64,000 bases of DNA from Paludibacter sp. 47-17 (GTDB lineage: Bacteria; Bacteroidota; Bacteroidia; Bacteroidales; Paludibacteraceae). The notes under the pieces are model-generated. The model was not told the origin of the DNA and did no database searches. It was given only the letters and a program-made list of their open reading frames with translations. The position numbers were made by a program, and so were the translations under genes. The first letter of the stretch is position 1. Each line of letters starts with the position of its first letter. The stretch spans positions 349,194 through 413,193 of the forward strand of contig MKVT01000014.1 in the NCBI GenBank assembly GCA_001898935.1, read 5' to 3'. Positions 35,771 to 45,075 of this stretch are shown piece after piece.

Positions 35771-37177
35771 TTATGGGCGATTTGCTTCACAGATAATGGT
35801 TCCTTTACCATCAATTTCATCACCTGTTACCGTGATGAAGTTGGAAGAACCAGTACCCGTTGTTGTTCTTGTTCCGGCAGTGCTTCCCGAACCTGTACAC
35901 ACATAAAGTTTACCTCCCGCAAATTCATTGGATGTAATCGAAGCAGCAGGCCATGGACTATTTAGGAATGTTGAAACTGTAGCGGTTCTTAATGTAAGGT
36001 TGGATGTAGTTGTTCCACTTGCTACTTCATAGTATTTGGCGGTTCCATCTCCCTTTACAATTTTCACCATATCACCAGCAGCAAAAGTGATTGCAGCACC
36101 CGAATATGTTATCACACTACCTGCTCCAGCAGTATTTGACGTTATACTTCGTCCACCTGCAACGGCTGTTCGGGTTGTATCAATAAATCCGGCACGATTG
36201 CCAGGAGCAGCGCCATCGTAGAAAAACCACGTGAACGACCAGTTGGCAGTATCACCCAAACTCAGTTGACTTGCTCCGTTCCAAACCATGGGATAGATAT
36301 TTGTACTTCCTACTCCGTTTTGAAGTTTCTCTCCGGCTGTAGAGATGAGCTTAACTTCATATGGATCAGAAACATCATAAATAGTAAAATAACACTGATA
36401 GATATTGCCATCAGCATCTTTAGCTTCAGCACGGAACACAGCAATATCGGCAACTGCCGTTTCGTGAATAACCAGTGTATTATGCGCTGACCAGGCATTG
36501 GAAGCCGGCAGATTACTTCCAATGTCCGATGCCGTTCCTGTTGGAGCAGATGAGGTGGAAGTGGTTTTCATTCCGTATTTCGTATTCATGGAGGTAGTAA
36601 CCTGAACCGTACCATTTGACTCGTAGAATTTATAGGTAATACCCGAGGTGTCAATTCCTGCTGCACGAACCAAGTCAACACAAACTACTGCCACATTTTT
36701 AGTACTCCCGTCAGCTTGCTGAATAGCAGTCGTTCCTCTTGGTAAGAGATATACAGCATTGGTACCAGTACGGACAACTGTTAGTGTGATTTGAGCTATA
36801 ATATGAGAAACCAGTCCAGTAATAGGATCGGTATAGTCAGCTTCAAAGTAGTACACTTTAGATGGAGCAGAAACCGGGTCCATGTTTGTGTTTACTGTCA
36901 GGGTTGTTCCACTTCCAATAGATGTATTAAGATCATTCGACCACTTTCTGTTTGCTAACTGTGCTGTTACATCAACTGCCGAAGAAGTACCACCAACATA
37001 AACCTTAGCACTTAATATATTGGGAGTCGATGACCAGTTTGGAACTGAGGTAACTGTGCTTTCATCCTTTGTGTAGATTTGTTGTGTTCCCTGACTAGCA
37101 GTGATAAATGCCGTTATCGGCCTTGCATCGTTATTATCAACGATGGTAATTTGTCCTGTTGAAACTAATTTTGCCAT
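35771..37177 (-). CDS. Tail-tip associated structural protein, function unknown
   Basis: The 468-residue, Thr/Ser/Ala-rich beta protein begins MAKLVSTGQITIVDNNDARP, which matches the first 17 residues of the large fibre protein. It has Ig-like repeats (GTSSAVDVTAQLANRKWSND; TVTRTGTNAVYLLPRGTTAI, shown in part) and a C-terminus with FITVTGDEIDGKGTIICEA. The shared N-terminus suggests that both proteins dock on the same tail-tip site. A terminator follows. Confidence 0.6.
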   Translation of the reverse strand: MAKLVSTGQITIVDNNDARPITAFITASQGTQQIYTKDESTVTSVPNWSSTPNILSAKVYVGGTSSAVDVTAQLANRKWSNDLNTSIGSGTTLTVNTNMDPVSAPSKVYYFEADYTDPITGLVSHIIAQITLTVVRTGTNAVYLLPRGTTAIQQADGSTKNVAVVCVDLVRAAGIDTSGITYKFYESNGTVQVTTSMNTKYGMKTTSTSSAPTGTASDIGSNLPASNAWSAHNTLVIHETAVADIAVFRAEAKDADGNIYQCYFTIYDVSDPYEVKLISTAGEKLQNGVGSTNIYPMVWNGASQLSLGDTANWSFTWFFYDGAAPGNRAGFIDTTRTAVAGGRSITSNTAGAGSVITYSGAAITFAAGDMVKIVKGDGTAKYYEVASGTTTSNLTLRTATVSTFLNSPWPAASITSNEFAGGKLYVCTGSGSTAGTRTTTGTGSSNFITVTGDEIDGKGTIICEANRP

Positions 37178-37202
37178 ATTCTTATTTAATGATTGAAAAT
37201 TT

Positions 37203-39641
37203 TTAAATGCTTACCTGACAATTAAATACAGCCCTACCATCAACATCATCGCTGTTGATTACGAGCACATGAGAATGAAAAGTTGAATACCTTTGATTCC
37301 AAATTGTGTCTGAATCGGGATTGTCTGATTGACGCACCCATCGAAAGGCTGTGTGAGGTAGAGTTGATGTAATTTCTTCTTTGCCTCTGTAAACCATCGC
37401 TATAAGAGTAGTATCAATTAAATCATTACGAAATGTATTTCCGTTTGTGCTGAAAATCTCTACTTTATAAGTTACGTTTTCTTCTACATCGGTTATCTTG
37501 TCGTTAATATCGGTGTAATCCCCATCCGTTGAGATGAATTTTATATTCCCTCCAATCTGGTTGTTTTGAAGGTCGAAATAGGTTTTTCCATCCGATGAAA
37601 CTATCCTTTTTGTTGTAATCCTCCCGGGCAGAATTTCTGAAAATCCATACAAGGTGGCGATACTTCTGTCTCCCTGATATTCTGAGTTAACAATGGCCAC
37701 CAATAGATGAAAATATCCGGTGAACTCCTCCATCTTTACTGGTTTTTCTGAAAGCAGGAAAGCGCCCGTATCCCCATCCCGCTCAACTTTGGCGTATAAG
37801 TAGTATGCCGTGTCCGGTTTATCCAAATAGGGCGACTGATATGCTTCCATAAACCATACTTTCCGGTTGTGAGAAGTGGAAATCTGTTCAACCCCGATAG
37901 TCATGTGCTGAATAACCCCTGCTTCTGCACGTAGAATCTTAGTTCCGGCATCAAAGGAAATAAGGTGGTTTACTTCGATGGAAGTATCACTTGAATCAAC
38001 AAAGCGGAATTGCAGGCTTTCATCACCAACCAAAAGCTGCATCGTACTGATGGTTACGGGGGATATCGAGCCGTTAAAGTTGGAGAAAGCATCTTTGAGT
38101 AGTTCGGTTGTTTCTTGCGCTGCACGAAATCCCCTTTTTGCAAACCGTATAGACTCTTGATGTTTTTGTTCCACTACGACTTCGGTTGTTTCCAGCTTTT
38201 TAATGGTATTGGAAAAGCCACCTCCGATAGTCACATTGGAAAGTTCTATCTCAGGACTGTAAGGAGAATTGATGTAATCCTTAATGCCAATAATGCGTAT
38301 CAGCACTGGTTCCGCCTGAAACTGTTCGTCGGTAAAAGCCACATATCCACCCAATCGGATTTTTGAACCTATTTCCAGCCATTGCCTTTTTGCCCAAATC
38401 GGGTCGAGCTCACCTGTGAAGGAAAAACGAGGGTCTTCATTCTCGTATAAATATCTGACAGCTTCACGGAACATATCCCATGAAGAGCCCGATTTATCAG
38501 AGTTATTGCATATGTATGCCTCAGGTAGTGAAATCCCGAAGATAGCATAGGAATCATCGATAACAGGTTTGAAGATTTCATTAGGCATTATCTGCCCATC
38601 AATTTCCTGAGGGACAATCTGGAATTTTCTATCCTGATGAGAATAGTCGCAGTCAAACTCCTTTCCGGCAAGCATTCCGGATTGAAAAACGACAGTCATT
38701 TTTTCACCAGCTATAAGACAGTCCTTGTAGTTCAGCTCTTCCGGAATGGTGGCATCGATAAAGTCGTAAAAATTCTTTGAGGCATTTACCACAACCACTG
38801 AAGAAACCTTTCCAACCCGTGATGGATAGAAGTGAGCACAGTCCAGGCTATCTTCCACGTTGAAAGAAATAGTCTTATCCGCCTGACTAACGAATAGTCC
38901 GGATTCATCGGTTTGGTATGTTCTACCTTCGTAGGTGAGTGTTTGGCTCTTAGGAAGTAAAAGCTCTGTTGATCCGTACTTGCTGGCATCGATGTTTCGG
39001 GTTCCTCCCTGCACAAAGAGAATATCTATTGCGTTAGAGTTCTCGAAATTCTCCCTTCTTACTCCCGTTCTAAAGCCGTTCCCTTTGCCATAGGAAAGAG
39101 CCAATGGAGATTCCTTGCCATATTCTACTTTATGTAGAGAAATGATTTTTCCAATTATTTCAAATTCTGTTTCGAAAGCATCTGCAATGAATTTCAATGC
39201 TTCGTTACAGTTGTTATGATTAAAAGAAATGGTTTTCTCACTTGCTTCAATACAAGTACCCAAAGTCCAGCCCGGCTCCCTTTGATTGAGGTTGTCCAAT
39301 AGCATGGCCATAAAATCTGAAGGCTTACCAGTGAGTGAGAATTTCAGCTTTCCTGTTGTTGTATCCCTGAACTTATAAAGCCCCAGTTTAGCGGCATAAG
39401 CCTCCAAAATAAGCGTATATTCAAGACTGCGGGTGTGGTTTTTCCTTATATTTTGAGGCCGTAAAAGGGTATAAGTTTCCCCCTGATGCAAACAGTATGC
39501 ACCAACAGGGATTTCTATATGTTCAAATAGCTGTACTTTGAGGGTGATGGAATCCTCCCCCATAATTCTTCGATTCCGGTAGCTATCATCCCCTACAATC
39601 AAATCAACTATTTCATCACCACCTTTATCAAATAACTTCAT
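37203..39641 (-). CDS. Phage tail tip protein (tail-associated lysin/Tal-like)
   Basis: The 812-residue protein lies between the distal tail protein and fibre genes, the usual place of the Tal/prophage-tail protein. The N-terminal 380 residues show the gp27/gp44-like layout (LFEHIEIPVGAYCLHQGETY; GKGNGFRTGVRR; ELNYKDCLIAGEKMTVVF). The C-terminal half looks like a fibre shaft (TIGVEQISTSHNRKVWFMEA; RITTKRIVSSDGKTYFDLQN). No peptidase motif was noticed. Confidence 0.75.
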   Translation of the reverse strand: MKLFDKGGDEIVDLIVGDDSYRNRRIMGEDSITLKVQLFEHIEIPVGAYCLHQGETYTLLRPQNIRKNHTRSLEYTLILEAYAAKLGLYKFRDTTTGKLKFSLTGKPSDFMAMLLDNLNQREPGWTLGTCIEASEKTISFNHNNCNEALKFIADAFETEFEIIGKIISLHKVEYGKESPLALSYGKGNGFRTGVRRENFENSNAIDILFVQGGTRNIDASKYGSTELLLPKSQTLTYEGRTYQTDESGLFVSQADKTISFNVEDSLDCAHFYPSRVGKVSSVVVVNASKNFYDFIDATIPEELNYKDCLIAGEKMTVVFQSGMLAGKEFDCDYSHQDRKFQIVPQEIDGQIMPNEIFKPVIDDSYAIFGISLPEAYICNNSDKSGSSWDMFREAVRYLYENEDPRFSFTGELDPIWAKRQWLEIGSKIRLGGYVAFTDEQFQAEPVLIRIIGIKDYINSPYSPEIELSNVTIGGGFSNTIKKLETTEVVVEQKHQESIRFAKRGFRAAQETTELLKDAFSNFNGSISPVTISTMQLLVGDESLQFRFVDSSDTSIEVNHLISFDAGTKILRAEAGVIQHMTIGVEQISTSHNRKVWFMEAYQSPYLDKPDTAYYLYAKVERDGDTGAFLLSEKPVKMEEFTGYFHLLVAIVNSEYQGDRSIATLYGFSEILPGRITTKRIVSSDGKTYFDLQNNQIGGNIKFISTDGDYTDINDKITDVEENVTYKVEIFSTNGNTFRNDLIDTTLIAMVYRGKEEITSTLPHTAFRWVRQSDNPDSDTIWNQRYSTFHSHVLVINSDDVDGRAVFNCQVSI

Positions 39642-39644
39642 ATC

Positions 39645-40448
39645 CTACGTTAAGCAAAACACAACATCAAATTCACACCACACACCGTTTCCAAGTGTAA
39701 AATGCCTTATTTCAGAGCGCTTGTAATAGCATTTATATATCCGGCCATCAACCCCCAAATCCCTTTCCTTTGGAAGTATTAGGTCGTGCAGAAAAGCATG
39801 GTAATTTGTAAGGAACTGATAATCGTACTCACACCGGAGAAAAAGATGAAGGGTTACTTCCCGGGCTTTCCTCCTTAGTTTTGTTTCATCGACTTTTTGT
39901 CCATGAAGTGAAAGAGAGTTGATGAGGGTTACCTCTTTTGCTGCCGGAGCTTTTCGGGTATTTGAAAGCGTGTTTTCCAACACCTGAATACCGTAGGAAC
40001 TTAAATCCACTCCATCAATTGAAACACCCTGACTACCTACTTTGAGCCAGTATGGTGAAGTGTAGGTATATCCATCAATGGGCACATCTTGGGAAAAAGT
40101 AAGCGTAAACACAGCACCGGAATACAGCTCAAACGATTCACAATCCATGTAACGAAGTGTGATATTAAGCCCTAAATCCGGAAACATGAACTCTGATTTA
40201 GTAGTGGATAAAAGCGTTGCTATGAACTCATCAATCCTTCCTGAAAGTGAAATGAAGTGTAATTTGCGGATTGCAACATCCAGCTTTGGAGCTGACAAAT
40301 CCACTTCAAGTCCATCTTCTTCTGCCCAACTGTTTTGAAGTGGTTCCTTTAGTGGTGGATAAGAAAGCAGTGAAGCATAGCTGTCCTCCATCAGATAAAC
40401 ACCCATGCTTTCAGAACTAATCCCATTAACAATAAAAACACCGTTCAT
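39645..40448 (-). CDS. Distal tail protein (Dit-like)
   Basis: The 267-residue beta-rich protein follows the tape measure gene with a 4-bp overlap and precedes the Tal-like gene by 3 bp, the conserved place of Dit in siphophages. It begins MNGVFIVNGISSESMGVYLM, and the second half (GVDLSSYGIQVLENTLSNTR; GQKVDETKLRRKAREVTLHL) resembles Dit/DUF2163-type hub proteins. It should form the hexameric hub of the tail tip. Confidence 0.7.
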   Translation of the reverse strand: MNGVFIVNGISSESMGVYLMEDSYASLLSYPPLKEPLQNSWAEEDGLEVDLSAPKLDVAIRKLHFISLSGRIDEFIATLLSTTKSEFMFPDLGLNITLRYMDCESFELYSGAVFTLTFSQDVPIDGYTYTSPYWLKVGSQGVSIDGVDLSSYGIQVLENTLSNTRKAPAAKEVTLINSLSLHGQKVDETKLRRKAREVTLHLFLRCEYDYQFLTNYHAFLHDLILPKERDLGVDGRIYKCYYKRSEIRHFTLGNGVWCEFDVVFCLT

Positions 40449-43400
40449 CCTCTTATGTACACTCCTTTGATGTTAATATCATCGATACCTGACTTTAAAC
40501 TACCCAGAAACTTTTCTATCGTTTCAAGCCTTGAAGTATGGCTTTCAATACCCGATAAGTATTTCAGTGATTGAGCACTGTTTATCAGCAAGCTTTTAAT
40601 GCTTTCTGAGATTTGATAAGTATGCGCCTGAATAGCGGTAAACCTGCCGTTTAGCTCATTGGCAGACTCCTGAGACATCGACTGAAAACCTTTGCTGGCA
40701 CCCACTCGGGCATTGGTGAAAATATCGAAGCCCTGTTTGGCCAGTTCTTCCTGTACCGTTGTCATTGCCTGAGAGTATTCTCCCAAAGCATTTTTATAAC
40801 TTTCCGAAAACCGAACAATATCATCCACAATATTTTGGTCTCCATCATAGCCAAAGCTATCCATCATCTCCTTTTCGAGATTATTGAATAATCCTTCGAA
40901 GTATTGAGCAAAAATGAATTGTGAAAGTATATCCTCTATTACCGTTGTCACTTTACCTTTGAAGGAATCAACAGCCCCGAAGACATCTCCACCTCGAAAA
41001 GCATTTACCAGCTCATCGGAAAGCATCGAGCCAATTTCTCCGGCCAGATCCGAGAAGGTTTGACGCATTTGCTCCTGCGCTTCCCGGGCTTTATCGGCTA
41101 TCTCCTGCCAGTTATCAATGATAGACTTTGTTGCTTCATCCAGTTTATCGTAATCAGCCAGTATCTGAGGGTTGAGTTCGAAAGTATCTTTGTCGAATAT
41201 CTCACCATAGGTTTTAGCCAGTGTCTCAAATACCGGAACTGTTTTGGTGGTTACAGCTCCTGCTATTCCTCCGATAACAGCACCAATAGCTGCTCCCAGC
41301 AAGTTGCCTATTACAGGGATAAAAGAGCCCACGGCTGCGCCTATGGCAGCTCCTGCGCCTATTCCTGTAGCGACATTGCCGGCATCTACCTGTTGTTTGG
41401 TTCCGGTTTGTACCTGTCCCTGAGAAAGAGTGTTGGCAGTTGCTTTGAGCTCCAGCATAGCAGATGAATACTGCCGTGCTCCGGCTATAGCCTTTGCATA
41501 GGGATTTTCTACACCGAAGATGTTGGATTCCCTATAGGCTTCCATCTCGATGCGAGCCAATGACATGTTGTGAGCTGATTCGAGTATCTTTTGATTCCAG
41601 TCCTCCTGAGCCTGCTTGTTTTCAGCTATCTGATTGCCTACCATGGAAAGCAGTGTGGAAAGTCCGGAAATACCAGCACTGACGATATCCGTTGAAGTAG
41701 CGTTTTTATCAAATGCAGTAAGCACATCATCCAAACTACCTGATATGCCGGAAATAGCTTTTCCGATTTCACCTAGTGCTCCTGAAAAGGTAGAAAGTGA
41801 GTCTCCTAACTCACCCAGTGAATCAGAAAGTTTTCGGGCCATCTCAACAACCTTTTCCCATGCCTTAACATCCAGCATCTCATCGGCTGACTCTTTAGCT
41901 TCATCCAGTGCCGTTTTGAGTTTCTCGACATCGATACCAGCTTCTTCAAACAGTGCTAACTGCTCGTCGGTAAAAGTCACTTTACCGATGATTTCCTTAA
42001 CCTTTGAAAGCTCGTTGTAGGATAGTTTGGTGATATCCTTGAATAGCGGAAGTGCCTCTTTGATTTTGGAAGTGAGAAAATCCGTTCCATCACCAAAAAG
42101 GTATAAGTCCAACAATCCGGAACCGTTATCCTGAAGCACTTCTTTGGCCAGCTCATCGAGTGCTTGCTTCATTTGCTCGTTGGCAACCTTTACAGCCGAA
42201 CTATCAGCTCCGAATTTGGTTGAAAGCTCGGCAATGTCCTTTTGAAACTTCTCCTCGATGCTTTTCCTTTGTTCAGCATAGGTTTGGTATTTCACAAGGA
42301 GTTTTTTGTACACATTACCCTGGGCAACGTCGTAAGCCTTACTTTCGGCATCCCTCATGCGTTCAAACTCATCGGCCTGCTCCTTAGGTAGAGTGATGGA
42401 GTTTTCGTTAAAAGTTCCCTGACCACCTTTTGCTTCCCATTCCTTTTTGGCATGATTGCGAAGAACCTGAAGAAGTTCATCCTCCTGTCGGTTGATTTCG
42501 GTAATCTTTCGACGGAAATTAAGTTCCAGTTGAGCCAGCTCTTTGGCAGAACCATCTTCCAATAGTTCGAGTTCTGCTTCCACACGTTTGAAGTATAAAT
42601 CCTCCTTTGTCCGTTGGATTTCAATCTTTTCGTTCTTAATCTGATCGAGTAGTTTAGCTGAGTTTTTATCCTCCTTTTCAGGTGCTGTGAAATCAGGACT
42701 GTCAGGAGTTACCTTAAGCATTTCTTCCTGAAGCTTATCAATCACCAGTGAGTATTTGTGTGCCTCATCCGAAAGTCGCTTGTAGATGTCCATGGCCGCC
42801 TTTTCTCCGGCAAACATCTCATTCTCCCGACCACCGTATTTTTTAGCTACTGCATTAGCAAGAACATCCCTATTTTTGGCTTTCCAGCTATCGAGTGCCT
42901 CCTGAGCTTCTGCCTGTTTAGCAACAGCGATTCGTACCTGTTCGGTGTATTTGAGCTTCTTTACATAGCTATCCAGTGCTTCGGAATTATTATCTATCAG
43001 CGTCCCTTCGGTAGTGAGTGATGCGTGATATTCGGGTACAATCTCCTTTATTTTATCCAGTGCTTTCTTTCTATCGGAATAACCCTTAGTGGAATCATCC
43101 AGCACCTTTCTAAGGCCTGAAAGTTCCGTAATCTCCGCTTTGATATTAGTCTCCGCTTCCTTTGTAATGTCGCCCAGCATTTGAGTTTCTGATTGGGCTT
43201 TCTTTGCACTGCGGGCGTAAAAGGTTAAAGCAGTTGTTAGTGAAACAACAGCCATTGTTGCTGCAACATAAGGATTGGCCAGCATGGTTTTATTGAGGAG
43301 TTTTTGAGCTCCTTCAACCATTACCAGCGCTTTGAACTTTGCCAGCTCAGCAACTGTCCAGCCCTTGCTTAAAGCGATGGATGTGGATTGAGCAACATTG

Positions 43401-44299
43401 AATACCATCACAGCAGCCTTGTAGGTTCCATAAAGGGCAACAAGGGATGCAATAATTTCTCCCACCTTTTGGTAGTTTTCCACCAAATACGAAGCACCCG
43501 AAATAGCACTTGTAATTACACCTTCCGATGATTGACCCATCTCGTTAAACATCTGATCGATGGAGTCCCGTAAGTTGGAAAGCTGCCCTGTGATGGATTT
43601 GGATTGCTCCTGCATCAGATTGTGAAACATTCCGGATGAGCTCACCATGTTTTTGAAAGCCTGCTCGACATGCTGAAAGGAAAGCTGACCGGATGATGCT
43701 AAGTCCATCACTTCTTTTTCTGTTACCTGAAGTACGGCTGCAAGCTCTTTGTAGATCGGAATTCCTCGACCTGCAAATTGCATCAGGTCTTTGGTCATCA
43801 CTTTACCCTGAGCGTTAAGTGTTCCGTACAGGTAGATTATATCTCCAATCTGCGAACCAACACCAGCAGCAACGTTACCCAACATGGTGAGATTTTCACG
43901 GATACTATCTGCTGTAAATCCATAAGCTAATAACTGTTTAGCACCCGATGCCACCCCCTGAAGGTCGAATGGAGTGGTCGCTGCAAAGTCCACAACTTCC
44001 AGCATGAGTTTATCTGCCCTCTCCTTGCTTCTGAGCATGGTGGTAAAAGCGATCTCCAACTGTTGGAATTCTCCTCTGACGTTTGCTATCTCACGGGCAA
44101 AATTGGTTGCCTGCTGAATGGTAAAAACAGTTGCAACAGCCCGGCTAAGGTTGCTAAGGGTATTATCAATCCTGTTACCCTCATCAACCGCCTTTTGGCC
44201 GATGCCACCGATAAGCCCTTTGGCTTTTTCAGCATCCTTCTGTAATTGGGAATTATCAATACCTGTTGAGTACCATATTTTTCCGGAATCGTTAATCAT
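40445..44299 (-). CDS. Tail tape measure protein
   Basis: At 1284 residues this is the longest phage gene and sets tail length. By the usual 0.15 nm per residue it predicts a tail near 190 nm. Residues about 40-260 show the conserved N-terminal tape-measure domain (FQQLEIAFTTMLRSKERADK; GVASGAKQLLAYGF; MTKDLMQFAGRGIPIYKELA), followed by long coiled coils and several hydrophobic stretches (about 1000-1030: IGAGAAIGAAVGSFIPVIGN). Its start overlaps the frameshifted chaperone frame by 8 bp. Confidence 0.92.
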   Translation of the reverse strand: MINDSGKIWYSTGIDNSQLQKDAEKAKGLIGGIGQKAVDEGNRIDNTLSNLSRAVATVFTIQQATNFAREIANVRGEFQQLEIAFTTMLRSKERADKLMLEVVDFAATTPFDLQGVASGAKQLLAYGFTADSIRENLTMLGNVAAGVGSQIGDIIYLYGTLNAQGKVMTKDLMQFAGRGIPIYKELAAVLQVTEKEVMDLASSGQLSFQHVEQAFKNMVSSSGMFHNLMQEQSKSITGQLSNLRDSIDQMFNEMGQSSEGVITSAISGASYLVENYQKVGEIIASLVALYGTYKAAVMVFNVAQSTSIALSKGWTVAELAKFKALVMVEGAQKLLNKTMLANPYVAATMAVVSLTTALTFYARSAKKAQSETQMLGDITKEAETNIKAEITELSGLRKVLDDSTKGYSDRKKALDKIKEIVPEYHASLTTEGTLIDNNSEALDSYVKKLKYTEQVRIAVAKQAEAQEALDSWKAKNRDVLANAVAKKYGGRENEMFAGEKAAMDIYKRLSDEAHKYSLVIDKLQEEMLKVTPDSPDFTAPEKEDKNSAKLLDQIKNEKIEIQRTKEDLYFKRVEAELELLEDGSAKELAQLELNFRRKITEINRQEDELLQVLRNHAKKEWEAKGGQGTFNENSITLPKEQADEFERMRDAESKAYDVAQGNVYKKLLVKYQTYAEQRKSIEEKFQKDIAELSTKFGADSSAVKVANEQMKQALDELAKEVLQDNGSGLLDLYLFGDGTDFLTSKIKEALPLFKDITKLSYNELSKVKEIIGKVTFTDEQLALFEEAGIDVEKLKTALDEAKESADEMLDVKAWEKVVEMARKLSDSLGELGDSLSTFSGALGEIGKAISGISGSLDDVLTAFDKNATSTDIVSAGISGLSTLLSMVGNQIAENKQAQEDWNQKILESAHNMSLARIEMEAYRESNIFGVENPYAKAIAGARQYSSAMLELKATANTLSQGQVQTGTKQQVDAGNVATGIGAGAAIGAAVGSFIPVIGNLLGAAIGAVIGGIAGAVTTKTVPVFETLAKTYGEIFDKDTFELNPQILADYDKLDEATKSIIDNWQEIADKAREAQEQMRQTFSDLAGEIGSMLSDELVNAFRGGDVFGAVDSFKGKVTTVIEDILSQFIFAQYFEGLFNNLEKEMMDSFGYDGDQNIVDDIVRFSESYKNALGEYSQAMTTVQEELAKQGFDIFTNARVGASKGFQSMSQESANELNGRFTAIQAHTYQISESIKSLLINSAQSLKYLSGIESHTSRLETIEKFLGSLKSGIDDINIKGVYIRG

Positions 44300-44537
44300 A
44301 CAGCATGCTCCTTATCAGATGTTTGTTTCGTGGGTCATCAGCATCAATATCACCGTTATCCTCTTCATACGTTGGCAATACTGCACTGTACAGTACAAGA
44401 TTGGCGTAGCTTAATTCAAATAAAATTGCGTTGAAAGTTAGTTGTGGAAAGTTTTTGGCCATACCGGCAACCAGTGACCAGATACTGTCGTTTTCTACAC
44501 CACCCCCCTTGTTTTTCTTAGAATGTTTATTTCGCAA
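44292..44537 (-). CDS. Tail assembly chaperone, frameshift extension (T part)
   Basis: This frame lies -1 to the main chaperone frame and overlaps its end. Its own upstream ATG (44537) is probably not used. Instead a six-G run (44503-44508) would let ribosomes slip back one base, joining 155 residues of the first frame to 70 of this one for a 225-residue protein. The order short form, -1 extension, tape measure is the lambda gpG/gpGT layout. The extension (GVENDSIWSLVAGMAKNFPQ; ELSYANLVLYSAVL) would bring tape measure and tube subunits together. Confidence 0.7.
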   Translation of the reverse strand: MRNKHSKKNKGGGVENDSIWSLVAGMAKNFPQLTFNAILFELSYANLVLYSAVLPTYEEDNGDIDADDPRNKHLIRSMLYD

Positions 44538-44968
44538 AGGGAAGTGGTAAGCCCGAAAAAATCACCTATCTCCATCTTTGATAGTTGGTTTACGATGAAA
44601 GAATTCACTTCGCTTGGCCGGCATTCAAAAAGAATTTTATCGGCCAGTTCATCAACTTTTCGGGCATGAGGAGTTTTAAGGCGATTTAAGAGCGTTTTTC
44701 TTTCGGAATGATAAAAAATATGCCTGTCGACGCCCAATATTAATATTGCGGCTATTTTGCCCAAAATCTGGCATTCTCTGGCTATCATTAGTGACCCGAA
44801 AAACACTTCATCGTTTTCGAGCTTGATGTCCGGTAGTTTTGAAATCAATCTCGACACCTGAATAAGTGTGGCAGTAGTAGGTGGAGCCATTGGATACTCC
44901 TTACCGCCTATCATGATTTTTCCAGCTTCCTGAAAAATTGTACTTGCTACTTTTTCTTCAACTCGCAT
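44495..44968 (-). CDS. Tail assembly chaperone, main form (G part)
   Basis: The 157-residue protein (MRVEEKVASTIFQEAGKIMI; later KTLLNRLKTPHARKVDELAD) lies between the tail tube and tape measure genes, where all long-tailed phages keep the tail chaperone. It ends with the codons AGG GGG GTG GTG TAG right at the putative slip site. It is 24 bp downstream of a tRNA-like element. Function is inferred from position and the frameshift. Confidence 0.75.
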   Translation of the reverse strand: MRVEEKVASTIFQEAGKIMIGGKEYPMAPPTTATLIQVSRLISKLPDIKLENDEVFFGSLMIARECQILGKIAAILILGVDRHIFYHSERKTLLNRLKTPHARKVDELADKILFECRPSEVNSFIVNQLSKMEIGDFFGLTTSLCEINILRKTRGVV

Positions 44969-44992
44969 ATCGTCCCTTCATAAAAAAATAGT

Positions 44993-45064
44993 TGCGAGGG
45001 GTGGAATCGAACCACCAACCTTCTGTTACTGATAAACAGACGAACAACCGTCGTTCTCCCCCGC
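44993..45064 (-). tRNA. tRNA-like element inside the tail operon
   Basis: The minus strand folds as a cloverleaf of 72 nt: acceptor GCGGGGG / CCCTCGC (one G-U), D arm GAAC / GTTC with a GG-containing loop, anticodon stem TCTGTT / AACAGA, and a perfect T arm GGTGG-TTCGATT-CCACC ending in A. Two features are unusual. Acceptor plus T stem total only 11 bp rather than 12. The anticodon loop is TATCAGT (centre TCA, no U33), or a 9-nt loop TTATCAGTA if the stem is 5 bp, so no normal amino acid can be assigned. It fills the gap between the tail tube and chaperone genes on the same strand. Confidence 0.65.
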
Positions 45065-45075
45065 TAAAAAAGAGG

